In this document: positions 1 through 7,034 of the stretch, piece after piece
How the letters are laid out: each line of letters begins with the position of its first letter
How positions within the stretch are numbered: position 1 is the stretch's first letter
Assembly: GCA_002383165.1 (NCBI GenBank)
Contig: DFXK01000012.1
Span: 467-64,466, forward strand
DNA: 64,000 nt
Direction: 5' to 3'
DNA from: Flavobacteriales bacterium UBA4110
GTDB lineage: Bacteria > Bacteroidota > Bacteroidia > Flavobacteriales > Weeksellaceae
Position numbers and translations under genes: made by a program
Notes under the pieces: generated by a model
What the model saw: only the letters and a program-made list of their open reading frames with translations
The model's database searches: none
What the model was told of the DNA's origin: nothing

Positions 1-1248
1 TATCAAGAAACAGGTAGAGCTGGTAGAGATGGAGGAGAAGGTCATTGCCTTGCTTTTTATGACCCAAAAGACATTGAAAAATTAGAAAAATTCTTAGCTC
101 AAAAACCAGTTTCTGAACGTGAAATCGGACTTCAACTTTTGAATGAAGTAGTAGGTTACGCCGAAACTTCTATGAGCAGAAGACAATATTTATTGTATTA
201 TTTCGGAGAAGAATTTGACCCAATCCATGGTGATGGTGCTAAAATGGATGATAATTCTGTAAACCCACCAAAACTGAAAGACGCTTCTAAAGATTTGAAA
301 AAAGTCTTAGAAATCGTAAAAGATTTGGAAGAAAAATGCAGAACCAAAGATTTAATTTCGATTATTTCGGGAAAAGAATCTGCCACTACCAAAGCTTACA
401 AATTAGAGAATTCTAAACATTTCGGGATTGGGAAATCTGAAAATGATAATTATTGGAAATCCATCATCAGACAAGCTACTGTACAAGGCTATTTGACTAA
501 AGATATAGAAACTTACGGCGTTCTGAAACTTTCTGACAAAGCTAAAAATTTCCTTTCTGGAAAAGAAACTCCAGAATTTATGATTGCCGAAGATAGAGAA
601 TATGATTTGGCGGCGATTGCAGACGCAGAACAAGTTCAGGTACAAGCTGGAGGTGGTCTAGACCAAAATCTTTTCGCTCAGTTAAAAGAATTGAGAAAAA
701 AAGTAGCCAAAAAACATGGCATTCCACCTTACACGGTTTTTATGGATCCGAGTTTGGAAGATATGACAGTGCAATATCCTATAACTGTAGAAGAAGTTGC
801 AAAAATCTATGGTGTTGGTGAAGGAAAAGCTAGAAAGTACGGAAAAGAATTTGCTGACTTTATCAAAAAATATGTTGAGGATAATGAGATAGAAAGAACT
901 CAGGATATGGTGATGAAACAAGTAGCCAACAAATCCAGCCATAAGGTTTTCATCATCCAAAATACTGATAAAAAGATTGATTTGGAAGATATTGCTAAAG
1001 CAAAAAATCTTTCTATGACAGAGCTTCTTTCCGAGATGGAAAGTATCATTTATCAAGGTACAAAACTGAATATCGATTATTACATTGATGAAAATTTTGA
1101 TGAAGATATTGTCGAAGAGTTTATGGATTTTATGAAAAACTCGGAAAGTGACAGTATGAAAACTTTACTTGCAGAATATGGTGATGATCTCACAGATGAA
1201 GAAGTGAGGATTCTCAGAATTAAATTTATTAGTGATGTAGCGAATTAG
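1..1248 (+). CDS. recQ: ATP-dependent DNA helicase RecQ, 3' part (5' end outside window)
   Basis: The frame is open from base 1 and begins with YQETGRAGRDG, the RecQ motif VI arginine-finger region, so the helicase core lies upstream. RecQ unwinds DNA 3'-5' in repair and fork restart. Next come the RQC region (RRQYLLYYFGE), an HRDC domain around 680-900 (starting LFAQLKELRKK), and a C-terminal helical extension of about 115 residues that resembles the helix-turn-helix tail of other Bacteroidota RecQ proteins. Oddly, the four zinc-binding cysteines that normally surround the YFGE motif are absent: TCRR is SMSRR here and the CGxCDxC segment reads HGDGAKMDDN. The family call is firm; the loss of zinc is read directly from the sequence. 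A hairpin terminator follows the stop. Confidence 0.95.
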   Translation, partial: YQETGRAGRDGGEGHCLAFYDPKDIEKLEKFLAQKPVSEREIGLQLLNEVVGYAETSMSRRQYLLYYFGEEFDPIHGDGAKMDDNSVNPPKLKDASKDLKKVLEIVKDLEEKCRTKDLISIISGKESATTKAYKLENSKHFGIGKSENDNYWKSIIRQATVQGYLTKDIETYGVLKLSDKAKNFLSGKETPEFMIAEDREYDLAAIADAEQVQVQAGGGLDQNLFAQLKELRKKVAKKHGIPPYTVFMDPSLEDMTVQYPITVEEVAKIYGVGEGKARKYGKEFADFIKKYVEDNEIERTQDMVMKQVANKSSHKVFIIQNTDKKIDLEDIAKAKNLSMTELLSEMESIIYQGTKLNIDYYIDENFDEDIVEEFMDFMKNSESDSMKTLLAEYGDDLTDEEVRILRIKFISDVAN

Positions 1249-1254
1249 AAAAAT

Positions 1255-1282
1255 AAAATGTCGGACTTGTTTTCGGCATTTT
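1255..1282 (+). terminator. Rho-independent terminator after recQ
   Basis: A 9-bp stem (AAAATGTCG with CGGCATTTT, one G-U pair) and a 10-nt loop are followed by a T-rich run. It begins 7 nt past the recQ stop. Confidence 0.7.
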
Positions 1283-1312
1283 TTATTTATAGGATTTCCC
1301 ATTACGGTTTTG

Positions 1313-1320
1313 TAATTTTG
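1313..1320 (+). promoter_or_regulatory. Bacteroidota -7 box TAATTTTG, predicted leaderless start
   Basis: TAATTTTG fits the TAnnTTTG consensus. Only 4 nt separate it from the ATG at 1325, so transcription should begin at or next to the start codon. No clear -33 TTTG is seen. Confidence 0.6.
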
Positions 1321-1324
1321 AGTT

Positions 1325-2395
1325 ATGAAAAAATCAATCATTTTCATATTACCCGATTTGGAAACTGGAGGAGCAGAACGCATTGTTACAACCATCGCAA
1401 ACCATCTTCCAAGAGACCGATTTTCTCCGTCAATTCTTTTGTTGAGAAAAGAAGGTGCATATCTTGATTTTTTGAAATCTGATGTTGAGATTATTGATAT
1501 TCAAACGCCTAGAATCAGAAATTCTTTAAAACCAATTCTTCTCGAAATCAAACGAAGAAAACCAGATATTGTGTTTTCCGGCTTTGGTGAAGTGAATGCT
1601 TATTTGTCATTATTCATCAAACTTTTTCCAAAAACTAAATTCATCGCAAGAGAAACCAATGTTGTTTCTCAACATGTTACAAGAAAAGAAATTAAATTTT
1701 TCTATAAATTCTATAATAATTACGATAGAATCATTGCTCAAAGTAATGATATGGAAGTGGATCTGATCAAGAATTTTGGAATTAAGAAGAATAAACTATT
1801 AAAAATTAATAATCCGGTTGATATCAATTTTATAAAGGAGAAATTGAAGCAATCAGAACGACCGGTGGAATTTTCTCATCAGCATAAAAATGTAGTTGCT
1901 ATTGGGAATTTATCTGCTAGAAAAGGCTTTGATAATCTTCTGAAAGTATTTTCCAGACTTAAAAACCAGAATATTTTACTTCATATTCTTGGTGATGGAA
2001 AAGACAAAGAAATGCTTTTGCAGATGAAAGAAATGCTTGGATTAGAACACGTCATTTTTCACGGTAAGAAAAACAATCCTTATCAATATCTCAAATATGC
2101 TGATTTGTTCATTTTGTCCTCGCGTTACGAAGGTTTTCCTAATGTACTTTTGGAAGCTGGAACTTGCGGTGTTTATTCTTTAGCTAATAATTGTCCTGGT
2201 GGGATTGATGAGATTATTATAGATCAAGTGAATGGCGAAATCTCCAATATCGAAAATTATGATGATTTTGCCGAGAAAATAAAACATTCTGTTCATAGGA
2301 GTGATGATAAAGATAATATCAAAGTCTCGATAAAATCTCGTTTTTCTTCCGAAATTATTCTGAAAAAATATGTAGATTTGCTTTGGAATATTTAA
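1325..2395 (+). CDS. Glycosyltransferase family 4 (GT-B fold)
   Basis: This 356-residue protein is probably a retaining sugar transferase for cell-surface glycan or lipopolysaccharide assembly. The N-terminus has the acceptor-side motif PDLETGGAERIV (residues 10-21). The C-terminal half has the family 4 donor-site pattern: NLSARKGFDNLL, then ILGDGKDKE, then a loop with SSRYEGFPNVLLEAGTCG, where the E of YEGFPNVLLEA belongs to the EX7E motif. There are no membrane segments, so it is likely cytoplasmic or peripheral. It stands alone, with a promoter box 4 nt upstream and a shared terminator downstream. The sugar substrate cannot be told from sequence and there is no surrounding polysaccharide cluster. 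Confidence 0.9.
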   Translation: MKKSIIFILPDLETGGAERIVTTIANHLPRDRFSPSILLLRKEGAYLDFLKSDVEIIDIQTPRIRNSLKPILLEIKRRKPDIVFSGFGEVNAYLSLFIKLFPKTKFIARETNVVSQHVTRKEIKFFYKFYNNYDRIIAQSNDMEVDLIKNFGIKKNKLLKINNPVDINFIKEKLKQSERPVEFSHQHKNVVAIGNLSARKGFDNLLKVFSRLKNQNILLHILGDGKDKEMLLQMKEMLGLEHVIFHGKKNNPYQYLKYADLFILSSRYEGFPNVLLEAGTCGVYSLANNCPGGIDEIIIDQVNGEISNIENYDDFAEKIKHSVHRSDDKDNIKVSIKSRFSSEIILKKYVDLLWNI

Positions 2396-2409
2396 TCATT
2401 TTAAATAAA

Positions 2410-2437
2410 AAATTCCTGAAACTTAATTCAGGAATTT
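2410..2437. terminator. Bidirectional terminator between convergent genes
   Basis: A perfect 11-bp stem (AAATTCCTGAA / TTCAGGAATTT) with a 6-nt loop is flanked by A-runs and T-runs on both sides. It serves the GT4 gene on plus and the NUDIX gene on minus; the NUDIX stop codon sits in the hairpin loop. Confidence 0.85.
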
Positions 2438-2839
2438 TTGTTTTGCTATATCAAAAACGCGTTTGTCAATTGGTAATGGAAACGGATTTTCTCCCTCCAG
2501 CGGAATCCATTCTGTCTTTTCGATACAAGGATCTAAGATTAATAAATCTTCTTCATTTAAGATTTCTGCCAAGTAATAAATAGTAATTAATTGCTCATTA
2601 TCTCGGAATCTGGAAACTAGAAAATCGTCTTGCGTGTAAAAATGAGCTTTAATTTTAATTTCAAGATTAAGTTCTTCCTGAAACTCTCTTTTAAGGCATT
2701 CTAAAGTACTTTCCCCGAATTCTAATCCTCCGCCAGGTAATTTAAGAAGGTGATCTCCGGCATATTCTTCGTGAAGCGCAAGAATTTTGTTATCCTTTAT
2801 ACAAAGTGCATACACCCGAATGTTGATTTTGTCTATCAT
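2423..2839 (-). CDS. NUDIX hydrolase
   Basis: This 138-residue protein should hydrolyse a nucleoside diphosphate linked to another group, using Mg2+. The Nudix box is complete from G37 to L59: G, five residues, E43, seven residues, then REFQEELNL, with REF and EE giving the metal ligands. The usual glycine near the end of the box is N58. The protein has a single domain and no signal peptide. Its substrate is unknown; small stand-alone Nudix enzymes act on many compounds. The gene follows mnmD on the same strand with a 33-nt gap, so the two may be co-transcribed. Confidence 0.9.
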   Translation of the reverse strand: MIDKINIRVYALCIKDNKILALHEEYAGDHLLKLPGGGLEFGESTLECLKREFQEELNLEIKIKAHFYTQDDFLVSRFRDNEQLITIYYLAEILNEEDLLILDPCIEKTEWIPLEGENPFPLPIDKRVFDIAKQKFLN

Positions 2840-2872
2840 ATATTGTGATTTGCAGTGTCTAAATTAGCGAAA

Positions 2873-3571
2873 TTATTTTTTCCAAGCAATCAGCATTTCT
2901 CTTTTTCCAGGCGGGCCTTGCCTTTTTTCGACTTCGAAACCTAATTCTATCAAGGCTCTTCGCATAGTTCCTTTCGATGAATAGGTTGTCAACAAACCAC
3001 CAGTTTTCATTTTAGAAGCTACGACTTCAAATATTTCTTTTTCCCAAAGGTCGGGCTGAATTCTTGCTCCAAAACAATCGAAGTAAACCAAATCGATAGG
3101 AGGCAAGTCCATATTCTTTATGTTAAAGAAATCATCTTTAATTTTCTTAAGATTGAAATTAGAATCCAATTCAACTAATTTTTCCCATTCGGTTTCATGG
3201 ATTTTCAGAGACAATTCTTTAACAATTTGGTTCGGAAATAATTCAGAATAAGACAATTCTGAAGCTTCATGAAAAAAAATTGGATATTTTTCGACCCCAA
3301 AATAATTAATTTTATGATTTTTGTCATTTCGCAAATATGCATCAAATGTTACCAAAACGTTAAGACCTGTTCCAAAACCTAACTCTAAAATATTAATTTC
3401 GTAACTATTTATTAAATCTAGTCCATTTTTGATAAATACATGGTTGGCTTCTTGCAACGCGCCATGTTTTGAATGGTAAGTTTCTTCTAATCCATTGATC
3501 AATAGGGTTTTACTTCCGTCATTTGTGCTAATTAATTCTCTTTTCAAAGTATTTTTTTTCAAATTTAACAT
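2873..3571 (-). CDS. mnmD: tRNA 5-methylaminomethyl-2-thiouridine methyltransferase, stand-alone MnmD
   Basis: This 232-residue protein matches the methyltransferase half of MnmC (DUF752), which completes the wobble modification mnm5s2U34 in several tRNAs using S-adenosylmethionine. The SAM-binding motif is ILELGFGTGLNVLV (about 60-73). The family signature follows: LVYFDCFGARIQPDLWE, GGLLTTYSSKGTMRRAL and a C-terminal GPPGKREML. The FAD-dependent oxidase half of E. coli MnmC is absent, as is usual in Bacteroidota. It is divergent from ilvE; the 59-nt gap holds the ilvE promoter. Confidence 0.9.
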   Translation of the reverse strand: MLNLKKNTLKRELISTNDGSKTLLINGLEETYHSKHGALQEANHVFIKNGLDLINSYEINILELGFGTGLNVLVTFDAYLRNDKNHKINYFGVEKYPIFFHEASELSYSELFPNQIVKELSLKIHETEWEKLVELDSNFNLKKIKDDFFNIKNMDLPPIDLVYFDCFGARIQPDLWEKEIFEVVASKMKTGGLLTTYSSKGTMRRALIELGFEVEKRQGPPGKREMLIAWKK

Positions 3572-3575
3572 AAAT

Positions 3576-3605
3576 TTTGATTATTAAAAAATTATTATAT
3601 ATTTG
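3576..3605 (+). promoter_or_regulatory. Promoter of ilvE (-33 TTTG, -7 TATATTTG)
   Basis: TTTG at 3576-3579 and TATATTTG at 3598-3605 are separated by 18 nt, a good match to the Bacteroidota -33/-7 consensus. The start codon lies 25 nt past the -7 box. Confidence 0.75.
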
Positions 3606-3630
3606 TAATACCTCAACAAAAAATTAAAAA

Positions 3631-4707
3631 ATGATAATTCAAAAATCTACTAATCCAAGAATTTCAACCTTCGATCCTAATAATTTCGCATTCGGTAACA
3701 CTTTCATAGATCATATGATTATTTGTGAGTACGAGAATGGAAAATGGGGGGATGTGCAACTTGTTCCATATGGTCCTATCGGTTTTACCCCAGCAATGAT
3801 GGGGGTGAACTATGGACAAGCTTGTTTTGAAGGAATGAAGGCATATAAAGATAAAGACGGCCAAGTATTCCTTTTTCGCCCAGAAAAGAACTTTCAAAGG
3901 ATTAACAAATCCGCAAAAAGATTGGCAATTCCTGAGATTTCCGAAGAGATCTTTATGGAAGGGCTAAAAGCATTGGTTGATATCGATAGAGATTGGATTC
4001 CGCAAGGAGAGGGAACATCTCTTTATATTAGACCATTATTATTCGCAACAGAAGAAGCGCTTAAAGCTAGAATCTCTGAAAAATATATGTTTGCCATTGT
4101 AGCAACACCAGCAAAAAGCTATTATACTGCTCCTGTATCAGTTAAAATTTCTGACCATTATTCCAGAGCGGCTAGTGGAGGTGTAGGTGCTGCAAAAGCT
4201 GCTGGTAACTATGCTGCGTCTTTCTATCCAACACAATTGGCTATAGAAGAAGGTTATGAGCAAATCATTTGGACAGACGATTGTTCTCACGAGTATTTTG
4301 AAGAAAGTGGAACGATGAACGTTTTTGTTAGAATCAACGATACTATCTATACGCCTAAAACATCAGACAAAATTTTGGATGGTGTTACCAGAGATAGTTT
4401 TATCCAATTGGCTAAAAAAAGAGGAATTGAAGTTGTTATTGACGATGTTAAAGTCTCTGATGTTATCGAAGCTCAGAAAAACGGAACTTTGAAAGAAGTT
4501 TGGGGCGTAGGAACAGCCGTTGTTACAAGTATTTTTGAGGCTTTAGGTTACCAAGGCGAACACCTGACTCTGCCTAAACTTTCTGATGAAGAGAGTTTTG
4601 CAGCGCAGTTGAAGGCAGATCTTGTCAATATCCAGACTAATAAATCTGAAGATCCTTTTGGATGGAGATATTTGGTTGAAGAAAATGTATACAGTGTATC
4701 GGATTAA
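3631..4707 (+). CDS. ilvE: Branched-chain amino acid aminotransferase
   Basis: This 358-residue fold-type IV PLP enzyme exchanges amino groups between leucine, isoleucine or valine and 2-oxoglutarate. The PLP lysine is K189 in GAAKAAGNYAAS. Other family marks are NYGQACFEGMKAYK near residue 70, YIRPLLFA near 132, EESGTMNVF near 228 and GTAVVTSI near 294. The length is typical of the type that resembles eukaryotic BCAT. It has its own promoter and terminator, so it is a single-gene unit, away from any ilv/leu operon. No leucine-responsive leader was seen. Confidence 0.95.
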   Translation: MIIQKSTNPRISTFDPNNFAFGNTFIDHMIICEYENGKWGDVQLVPYGPIGFTPAMMGVNYGQACFEGMKAYKDKDGQVFLFRPEKNFQRINKSAKRLAIPEISEEIFMEGLKALVDIDRDWIPQGEGTSLYIRPLLFATEEALKARISEKYMFAIVATPAKSYYTAPVSVKISDHYSRAASGGVGAAKAAGNYAASFYPTQLAIEEGYEQIIWTDDCSHEYFEESGTMNVFVRINDTIYTPKTSDKILDGVTRDSFIQLAKKRGIEVVIDDVKVSDVIEAQKNGTLKEVWGVGTAVVTSIFEALGYQGEHLTLPKLSDEESFAAQLKADLVNIQTNKSEDPFGWRYLVEENVYSVSD

Positions 4708-4729
4708 TTAAAAAGTAAATTGAAAAGTG

Positions 4730-4755
4730 AAAACCGGAATTAATTTTCCGGTTTT
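4730..4755 (+). terminator. Terminator after ilvE
   Basis: A 9-bp stem (AAAACCGGA / TCCGGTTTT) with an 8-nt loop is followed by TTG and a T-run. Confidence 0.8.
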
Positions 4756-4788
4756 TGTTTTAATACTAATTAAGTCTTCAAAAATTCT

Positions 4789-4796
4789 TAATTTTG
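4789..4796 (+). promoter_or_regulatory. Candidate -7 box for the immunophilin pair
   Basis: TAATTTTG lies 39 nt upstream of the ATG at 4836, just past the ilvE terminator. There is no convincing -33 element. Confidence 0.45.
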
Positions 4797-4835
4797 CGAC
4801 AGTTTTTGAGGGATTTCAAAGAACAATATTGAAAA

Positions 4836-5348
4836 ATGAAACAATTATTTTACATCTCAGTTCTGGCATTAGCAACATCTTGCGCAAAACAAACCCATTC
4901 CCAGCATTCAGAAGATCAGTACATGTCTGAAAGCGAAATGGAAGTTTCAAAAAAAAGAAACAAAGAACTCAATACTTTGGAAAGAGCTCAAATTGAAGAC
5001 TGGATCAAAGCTCAGGATGTAAAATATTATCCAATGGGAATGAACTATTGGGTGAATATGGAAGGACTCGAGAAGCAACCTCGTAAAAATAATGGTGAAA
5101 AAGTTTCCTATCAGTATGACATCTATGATTTTGATAGAACTAAACTGTACAATATGCCAATTCAAAATAACAATGTAGAATTTGGGCATTTTGTAGAAAT
5201 GGATGCAGTGGAAGATGTCATCCGATATCTGAAAAAAGGTGAGGAAGCAGAAATTTTAGTACCTTCAGTTTTAGCTTACGGAACCTATGGCGACAACAAA
5301 AAAATAACAAACGATATGCCTTTAATCATTAAGGTAAAAGTCTTATAA
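4836..5348 (+). CDS. GldI-like FKBP-type peptidyl-prolyl isomerase lipoprotein
   Basis: This is a 170-residue lipoprotein with a signal peptide ending ATSC, so Cys16 is acylated. The C-terminal half follows the FKBP pattern (GHFVEMDAVEDVI, then LKKGEEAEILVPSVLAYG), matching the end of the FKBP fold. In Flavobacterium johnsoniae, GldI is a lipoprotein of this kind needed for gliding and T9SS function; the resemblance here is moderate, so I give no symbol. It probably helps fold exported proteins. It is followed after 18 nt by a second immunophilin, giving an operon. Several residues that bind substrate in canonical FKBPs appear altered, so isomerase activity is uncertain. Confidence 0.7.
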   Translation: MKQLFYISVLALATSCAKQTHSQHSEDQYMSESEMEVSKKRNKELNTLERAQIEDWIKAQDVKYYPMGMNYWVNMEGLEKQPRKNNGEKVSYQYDIYDFDRTKLYNMPIQNNNVEFGHFVEMDAVEDVIRYLKKGEEAEILVPSVLAYGTYGDNKKITNDMPLIIKVKVL

Positions 5349-5366
5349 CAACGATATTATAAAACT

Positions 5367-6464
5367 ATGAAGAAAATTATAGCACTTTCTATAACATTAT
5401 TAACACTATTAAATTGTAAAACATTGGAAATAGACAAAGAAGTTTATAAAAGCTTGCCAGACGGGCTTTACGGTAATTTTGAAACAAGCAAAGGTGATAT
5501 CCTTGTAAAATTTGAAGATGAAAAATCTCCGGTAACTGTTGCAAATTTTGTTGGTCTTGCAGAAGGTAAGATCGAGAACAAATCTAAGAAAAAAGGAGAA
5601 CCTTTCTACGATGGAACTATCTTCCACAGAGTGATCAAAGATTTTATGATCCAAGGTGGAGATCCACAAGGAACTGGTATGGGAGATCCTGGATATAAAT
5701 TTGCTGATGAGAAAAATGACCTTCAGCACGATGGAAAAGGGATTTTATCTATGGCGAATTCTGGACCTAACACCAACGGTTCTCAGTTCTTTATTACAGA
5801 AGTTGCAACACCTTGGTTGGACGGAAGACATACAATTTTTGGTAAAGTGGTTGGTAGTACAGCAACGATTGATTCTATCGCTAACGTAGAAAAAGGCGCT
5901 CAGGACAAACCAAAGACTGATGTTGTGTTAAAAAAAGTAGCAATCTTCGGTAAAGGTGATGCTTACAAGCATTATGATGCTGCAAAAATCTTCGCTGAAG
6001 GAAAAGCGAAAATTGAAGAAAAAAACAAAGCTTATTTGGCAAAAGCTGAAGAAGAAAAAGCTAAAAAATTGGCAGAATTCGCAGCAAATCAGGAGAAATT
6101 AGTAAACGAAATGAAAGCTGGGATGCAATCTACGCCTTCTGGTCTTTTCTATAAGATTACTAAAACTTCTACTGGTGCCAACCCAACTCCGGGACAGACG
6201 GTGGCTGTGCATTATGCAGGGAAATTAATTAACGGAGAAGAGTTTGATAATTCCTTCAAAAGAGGACAGCCTATTGATATTCCAATTGGTGTAGGCCAAG
6301 TGATCAAAGGTTGGGATGAAGGAATTCTTTTACTGAAGGAGGGAGAAACCGCAACGTTGTTGATCCCACCAGCTTTAGGCTACGGCGAAAGAGGAGCAGG
6401 TGGTGTTATTCCTCCAAATGCCTGGTTGGTATTCGATGTAGAACTGGTGAAAATCAGTAAATAA
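5367..6464 (+). CDS. Dual-domain peptidyl-prolyl isomerase (cyclophilin-FKBP fusion) lipoprotein
   Basis: This 365-residue lipoprotein has lipobox LLNC (Cys17). Residues about 35-195 are a bacterial cyclophilin: YDGTIFHRVIKDFMIQGGDP contains the catalytic arginine, followed by MANSGPNTNGSQFFIT and WLDGRHTIFGKV. A charged helical linker rich in Lys/Glu/Ala follows (about 205-252). Residues 257-365 are a complete FKBP domain (AVHYAGKLINGEEFDNSF, VIKGWDEGILLLKEGE, IPPALGYGERG). Both active sites look intact. It probably speeds proline isomerisation of secreted or outer-membrane proteins in the periplasm. Fusions of these two unrelated isomerase families are rare but have been described from Flavobacterium. 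Confidence 0.92.
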   Translation: MKKIIALSITLLTLLNCKTLEIDKEVYKSLPDGLYGNFETSKGDILVKFEDEKSPVTVANFVGLAEGKIENKSKKKGEPFYDGTIFHRVIKDFMIQGGDPQGTGMGDPGYKFADEKNDLQHDGKGILSMANSGPNTNGSQFFITEVATPWLDGRHTIFGKVVGSTATIDSIANVEKGAQDKPKTDVVLKKVAIFGKGDAYKHYDAAKIFAEGKAKIEEKNKAYLAKAEEEKAKKLAEFAANQEKLVNEMKAGMQSTPSGLFYKITKTSTGANPTPGQTVAVHYAGKLINGEEFDNSFKRGQPIDIPIGVGQVIKGWDEGILLLKEGETATLLIPPALGYGERGAGGVIPPNAWLVFDVELVKISK

Positions 6465-6470
6465 CTAAAA

Positions 6471-6493
6471 AAGAGCGAAACTACTTCGCTCTT
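6471..6493. terminator. Bidirectional terminator between immunophilin and heme oxygenase genes
   Basis: A 9-bp stem (AAGAGCGAA / TTCGCTCTT) with a 5-nt loop has an A-run on the left and a T-run on the right, so it can end transcripts from both sides. Confidence 0.85.
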
Positions 6494-6497
6494 TTTT

Positions 6498-7034
6498 TTA
6501 TGCTAATATCCGATAAGCTTTTCTTGCACCGGTAATGCAGCTTTCATAATCTTTTTCACTAATTCTTTCATCTAAAAAAGCTTTGAATTCCTGCCACATT
6601 AGCCCGGTTTTATCACCATAAATCCCAAAGTAATTGAATGTGATATCTTCAAACGCAGGATTTTTCCGAAGCTGTTTCATAATTACATTTCCTCCTAAAG
6701 TAGATCCTTCCATCACATAAAGCGCTCCAAAAGCTTCGGCTTCGTTATCAAGATTGTCGGCAATAGAATCATTATTAATGTCAACATTCAGATTGTTTAG
6801 ATCGGTTGTTATAGCCAAGATTTTTCTGCGTATATCTAGCTTCAATTCAGGATATTTATGTAAAAATTTATTGACTTGAGGTTCATATTTGCTGACGAGG
6901 AAATAATTATGAATCAAAAGATTTTTATAATTTTCCAGCGTATAAGACTTGTCAAATATTTTATTGGATTGTAAGCTTTCTTCGGTTTTGTCGTGCTCCT
7001 GTTTTGTTTCTTCTTTAAGAATTAATGAAATCAT
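6498..7034 (-). CDS. bphO: Biliverdin-producing heme oxygenase
   Basis: This 178-residue all-helical enzyme opens heme to biliverdin, CO and iron. The axial ligand is probably His14 (KQEHDKTEE). The family signature is EAFGALYVMEGSTLGGNVI, where the glycines form the distal helix over heme. It overlaps the 3' end of the phytochrome gene by 20 nt on the same strand, so the two are translationally coupled. The product is therefore most likely the chromophore supply for that photoreceptor rather than an iron-scavenging enzyme. It is somewhat shorter than HmuO-type enzymes, as in other phytochrome-linked members. Confidence 0.93.
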   Translation of the reverse strand: MISLILKEETKQEHDKTEESLQSNKIFDKSYTLENYKNLLIHNYFLVSKYEPQVNKFLHKYPELKLDIRRKILAITTDLNNLNVDINNDSIADNLDNEAEAFGALYVMEGSTLGGNVIMKQLRKNPAFEDITFNYFGIYGDKTGLMWQEFKAFLDERISEKDYESCITGARKAYRILA

